From Glossina fuscipes (Eukaryota > Arthropoda > Insecta > Diptera > Glossinidae), in assembly GCF_014805625.2 (NCBI RefSeq), contig NW_023998431.1:5960213-6024212 (forward strand): 64,000 bases of DNA, read 5' to 3'. Below the pieces are notes generated by a model, which searched no databases, was not told the origin of the DNA, and worked only from the letters and a program-made list of their open reading frames with translations. This document shows, in pieces, positions 60,572 through 64,000 of the stretch (positions are counted from its first letter, which is position 1; the number at the start of each line of letters is the position of its first letter). The position numbers and the translations under genes are program-made.

Positions 60572-61059
60572 AAACGTCTTGAAGCGAGGCGTTAGTTACA
60601 GCGGAATTGCAATAGACCCAACTACGATAGCTGTAAAAAGGAGTACTGGAGTGCGCGTAAGACCTAACAGGCGGCAATATAAAACAAGCAAAAATAAGTG
60701 CTGCAAGCAGCTCCGTGGAAACGTAGAGCCCATCCTATGTGGTAATGTATAAAAAGTTGTAATGGCTAAACTAAAGTACAACAGACGGAAAGTACCGCAG
60801 TAGAAATGATGTTGTCCGTGAAATGCACACAAATGGTGTCAGTTATCCGTGCGCAGACATCGCCGTTGAGGAATTAAATCATGCAGTGCGAGAATTGAGA
60901 AACAACAAAGCACCATGCACCAAAGCAGCCATGCTCCAGATGGTATTCCAAATGAACTCCTACAACTAGCCATCGCAGGAAATGCCAAGCCATTTCTGGA
61001 AGTTTATAATGGTTGCCTACATGCTGTAGTATTCCCAAATACATAGCAAAAGCAAAATT

Positions 61060-61810
61060 TGGTGCTGTGACCAAAACCTAACAAGCCAGCTGATAAACCA
61101 GACTTCTATCGCTCTTATGTATGATTGGCACGCAAGGGAAAATTCTCAAGAAAATCATTTGCAAGCGATTGGTGGATCCCATCGCTTTTCGGCTTTCGAA
61201 GAGGGTGGTCATCTTTTGATTCGCTTTGCTACAAACGAGAACGCTTGCCGAACACGCTATAAAAGTTATCAGATGGAAAAACGGTAACTATGCTGCTTTT
61301 CACTCGGCGAGCTGGGCGCACATCATGCAGGTGCTACAAGATATGGCCATCGTGTTTGCAGCTAAACGACTGCAACAAATACAAGAAGTTGTTGGAAGAG
61401 CCCCAAGTGACACTAACGCATGGGTTACAAGTAAGAAACTATCTTTAGCTTCGCAAAAGACTGAAGCTGTTTTAGTAACTAGCAGACGAAGAGAAAAGGT
61501 CGTACTAAATATAGACGACCATGAAATATGTACCACGCCGAAAATAAAATATTTTGTAGTGGTGCTGGATGCTACATCCTCGTTTTTACCAAATTTCCAT
61601 GCATTGTGCCATAAAGCTAGACGGGCGCATGCAGCATTTCTTCGCATGATGTCAAATGTCGGAGAGTCAAGTCAAGGCAGGCGGTTGCTTTTGGGCAAAG
61701 TGGTACTAGCAATCTTAATTTACACGTCGCCAATAAGGAACAGGTCAAGCTACGCCAAAATCGTGGAGAAGTTAATACGAACAACAGCACTAAGGGTGAC
61801 GTAGTACCTT
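61060..61810 (+). pseudogene. LINE reverse-transcriptase fragment
   Basis: CMIGTQGKILKKIICKRLVD near 61118 matches the early fingers block (C-M-I-D-T-x-G-K-I-L-E). After a deletion the frame 61226-61804 reads RLQQIQEVVGRAPSDTNAWV, TSKKLSLASQKTEAVLVTSR and FHALCHKARRAHAAFLRMM, the thumb and post-thumb region of R1-like elements. The palm with the catalytic aspartates is absent. Confidence 0.75.
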
Positions 61811-61909
61811 GCGATAGTTACGGGACTATCGTCAGATGTATGAGGGGGTTTTAGTGTATGTAAGTCCAACACTGACTTAGACTTTAAACGCTTTTCCCTC
61901 CTTAGAAAA

Positions 61910-61955
61910 AAAAACACACACACACAACCGCGCATATATATATATATATATATAC
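61910..61955. repeat. (CA)n and (TA)n microsatellites
   Basis: A CA run at about 61913-61926 and a TA run at about 61935-61954, next to the 3' end of the LINE. Confidence 0.85.
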
Positions 61956-64000
61956 ACGTCTACGTCTCCTATAAATTATATAAATAAGTCCCAAACATGC
62001 TGGCCAGCATTTATTCTGTGATAAATATTAAATATTTTTCACCATTGCTCATATGAAGGGTTAAATTAGCCCTTTCAAACACGCTACACATTTTGGTAAT
62101 GTAGCAATAAAAGTAATAAAAATGCTAATATTTAAAATTTCATTGCGTTACGAAATTCGCTTTTCTAAGATATACGACTTGTACCATTAGACTTGTATCA
62201 TTAGATATTCTTTTCAAGAGAGATACACTTTAAAATAATTTTATTTACAATTATATTCCTTAACAGTAGAATTATTCACAATTTATTTCGGCAGTACTCT
62301 CGACTCAAATGTTCTTGTCCGACTCACTCTGCTTTCCGCAAGTAGTCTATTTGTATACATTTTTACAAGCATATTCATGGCTCCATTTTTAATCTGTTAA
62401 CCTGTTTTTCCGGTAATTGGTTTCCACGGCTGGCAGCTGCATGACGTGCCGTGAATGTTCTCTTGGTTTTCCCCTCTCTAGGGAATTTATTATTTGGGAA
62501 AATTAATTGTCTGGAATAAGCTGGATTTAGGATTTCACCAACAATATGTTATTAATCTACAACGTTTGGCAAATATTGATCTAAAGCCGCAATACTTTTA
62601 TATTTATAAGCCCGCAAAACGTCAGGTTTGTCATAAAGATTATAGAATATAGAAATCTGGAACAAAGACCGAAAGACCATTTAGTGGCAAGTCACAGTTT
62701 GTTCGCCTGCCATTAATTGTCGAAAACTTGATAATTTCAAAAATGAAGAAATAAAAACTTTCCTATACATTGGCTTAAGCTATCCTTCATTATAAAACTA
62801 AAAAAAAATTCTTTAATATTGTTCTCAATAAAAGTATGCAAACATGCAAACATTCAGGATTTGCTAGCTTGGTGAACAGACGATTATACACGACTCTACG
62901 ACCCATTTGAAATTAACATAGAACTTTTACACATTGTTGAAAGGATAAATAAATGACATTTGTCCTTGTAAATGTCATATAATTTTTGAAGTTTTCCTGC
63001 AATATTACAATTCTTACGAGCGCGAAAATAACAAGACCAAGCGAACGGACCCCTAAAAGAATATGTCTGAAGAAGTGAATTGATTAACGGCCGATTTTCA
63101 ATACGCCGCTCGTTCTGGATCTATGTCTTGCTAAGAACAGATTTAGCCTACGATCAATGACAAATAAATGAAATGTAAAATTATGTAAACGATTTCCGTA
63201 ATGTTCAAGGTTGCAATGTTAAATGTAGACACACGCGCTTACATACCCAGAAGCGATCGCATAAGGATTCTTGATAACAAATGTAGTCAAGTATTCGATG
63301 ATTTTTGTAAAATTTAAAATTGTTGCACAATGTTATGTTGCTATTATTATTATATTGTGGCTATCTATTGTTCCATTATTGTTCATTTCATAATTTATTG
63401 GAATGATTTACGTTGATAACTTTAACCAATTATAAATATGTATTCATGTGTGCACTTGGGCTTTTATTGGCATTTTAGCTACGTATGATTTATAATAGAA
63501 TCACGCTTGTGTACGCATTTTTACGGTTGTCTAGTTTTTCCTTTGTATGTGAAGGGCTAATTAAATTTAACTATGGTGGCATTAAACATATTAAATTAAT
63601 GAAATATTTAATTAAATAAAATAAATGACATATATGCCGAAGATATTCACGAAAAAATGCAATTTAAAACATATTCAATTACGCAAGTCTATAAAAATAT
63701 GTATTTCACGTGTAGAAATGAGTCTTGACCGACTTTTTTATATTAAGCAAAACACTTTATTTGCAGAGAATGATGAAAAGTTTGTTATTTAAACGATTAT
63801 GCATTGAAAATCATGAGAACACTCAAAATTTTGCCCAAATTATTGAATTTAGCTTTTAAATCGATGTTATCGTTGTGTTCACCGTAGGTCCAAAAAAATC
63901 TCTACAATCCATAATAAGATTTGCTTGCTTACAAGCGAAATATAAGTGGAAACACTGTAACGGACCACGACCCGCCATCAAATACGCTACAACACTTCGC
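61956..64000. other. AT-rich DNA to the window end, nothing recognised
   Basis: No open frame with coding-like composition, no repeat-family copy and no RNA gene was seen on either strand. Confidence 0.5.

Larger units (their letters stand above)
58880..61810 (+). mobile_element. Decayed R1-clade non-LTR retrotransposon (LINE)
   Basis: Plus-strand remnants in element order are an ORF1-type zinc knuckle (59156-59240), an apurinic-like endonuclease represented twice (59690-59925 and 59935-60570), and a reverse-transcriptase 3' part (61060-61810). Many stops and frameshifts separate them. Most of the central reverse transcriptase, including the Y-x-D-D region, is missing. The GDFN-A-W-x-x-E-W-G-S and LLNxGxxPTF-type blocks are those of R1-clade elements. 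Confidence 0.8.

Noticed and set aside
61300..61647. 115-codon minus-strand frame opposite the LINE
   Set aside because: Shadow of the plus-strand reverse-transcriptase remnant, which has clear family similarity.
1..64000. CRISPR array, prophage or bacterial operon
   Set aside because: No regularly spaced repeats or dense co-directional ORFs. Spliced genes and animal repeats show that this is eukaryotic nuclear DNA.

Overview
The window looks like nuclear DNA of a higher (schizophoran) fly. It is AT-rich, its genes carry introns with GT..AG ends, and the proteins resemble fly homologues. The noncoding DNA holds mariner, R1-like LINE, SINE and INE-1/Helitron-like remnants. I cannot name the species from sequence alone.

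Region 0-23 kb is the gene-bearing part. An intronless Mpv17/PMP22-family gene (349-876, +) is followed 340 bases later by a four-exon misato gene (1217-3105, +). Tail to tail with misato lies a large minus-strand gene of 17 coding exons for an inositol hexakisphosphate/diphosphoinositol-pentakisphosphate kinase (PPIP5K; Drosophila l(1)G0196). All its exon phases join into one 2063-residue frame, from the start codon at 22754 to the stop at 3275. A further upstream minus-strand exon (27294-27686) is a candidate alternative 5' exon but carries an in-frame TAA.

Region 23-38 kb is mostly noncoding with dispersed repeats. It contains two coding-looking minus-strand exons (34398-34559 and 31667-31908) of an unidentified gene below an E-box-type core promoter near 35.15 kb, and one plus-strand terminal exon (37840-37924).

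Region 38-64 kb holds one convincing coding exon: a signal-peptide first exon at 42402-42516 (+) with a TATA box about 0.9 kb upstream, whose gene should continue through a very long intron. The rest is intron-like or intergenic sequence with simple repeats, a second mariner remnant (45.8-46.2 kb), a 72-bp direct duplication (53.5 kb), and a decayed R1-clade LINE (58.9-61.8 kb) in which the endonuclease region appears twice.

No CRISPR array, rRNA, canonical tRNA or prokaryotic-style operon was seen. The best candidates for something undescribed are the SINE family (three copies, one with a perfect 10-bp target duplication), the interrupted PPIP5K 5' exon, and the large fly-type C-terminal exons of PPIP5K.
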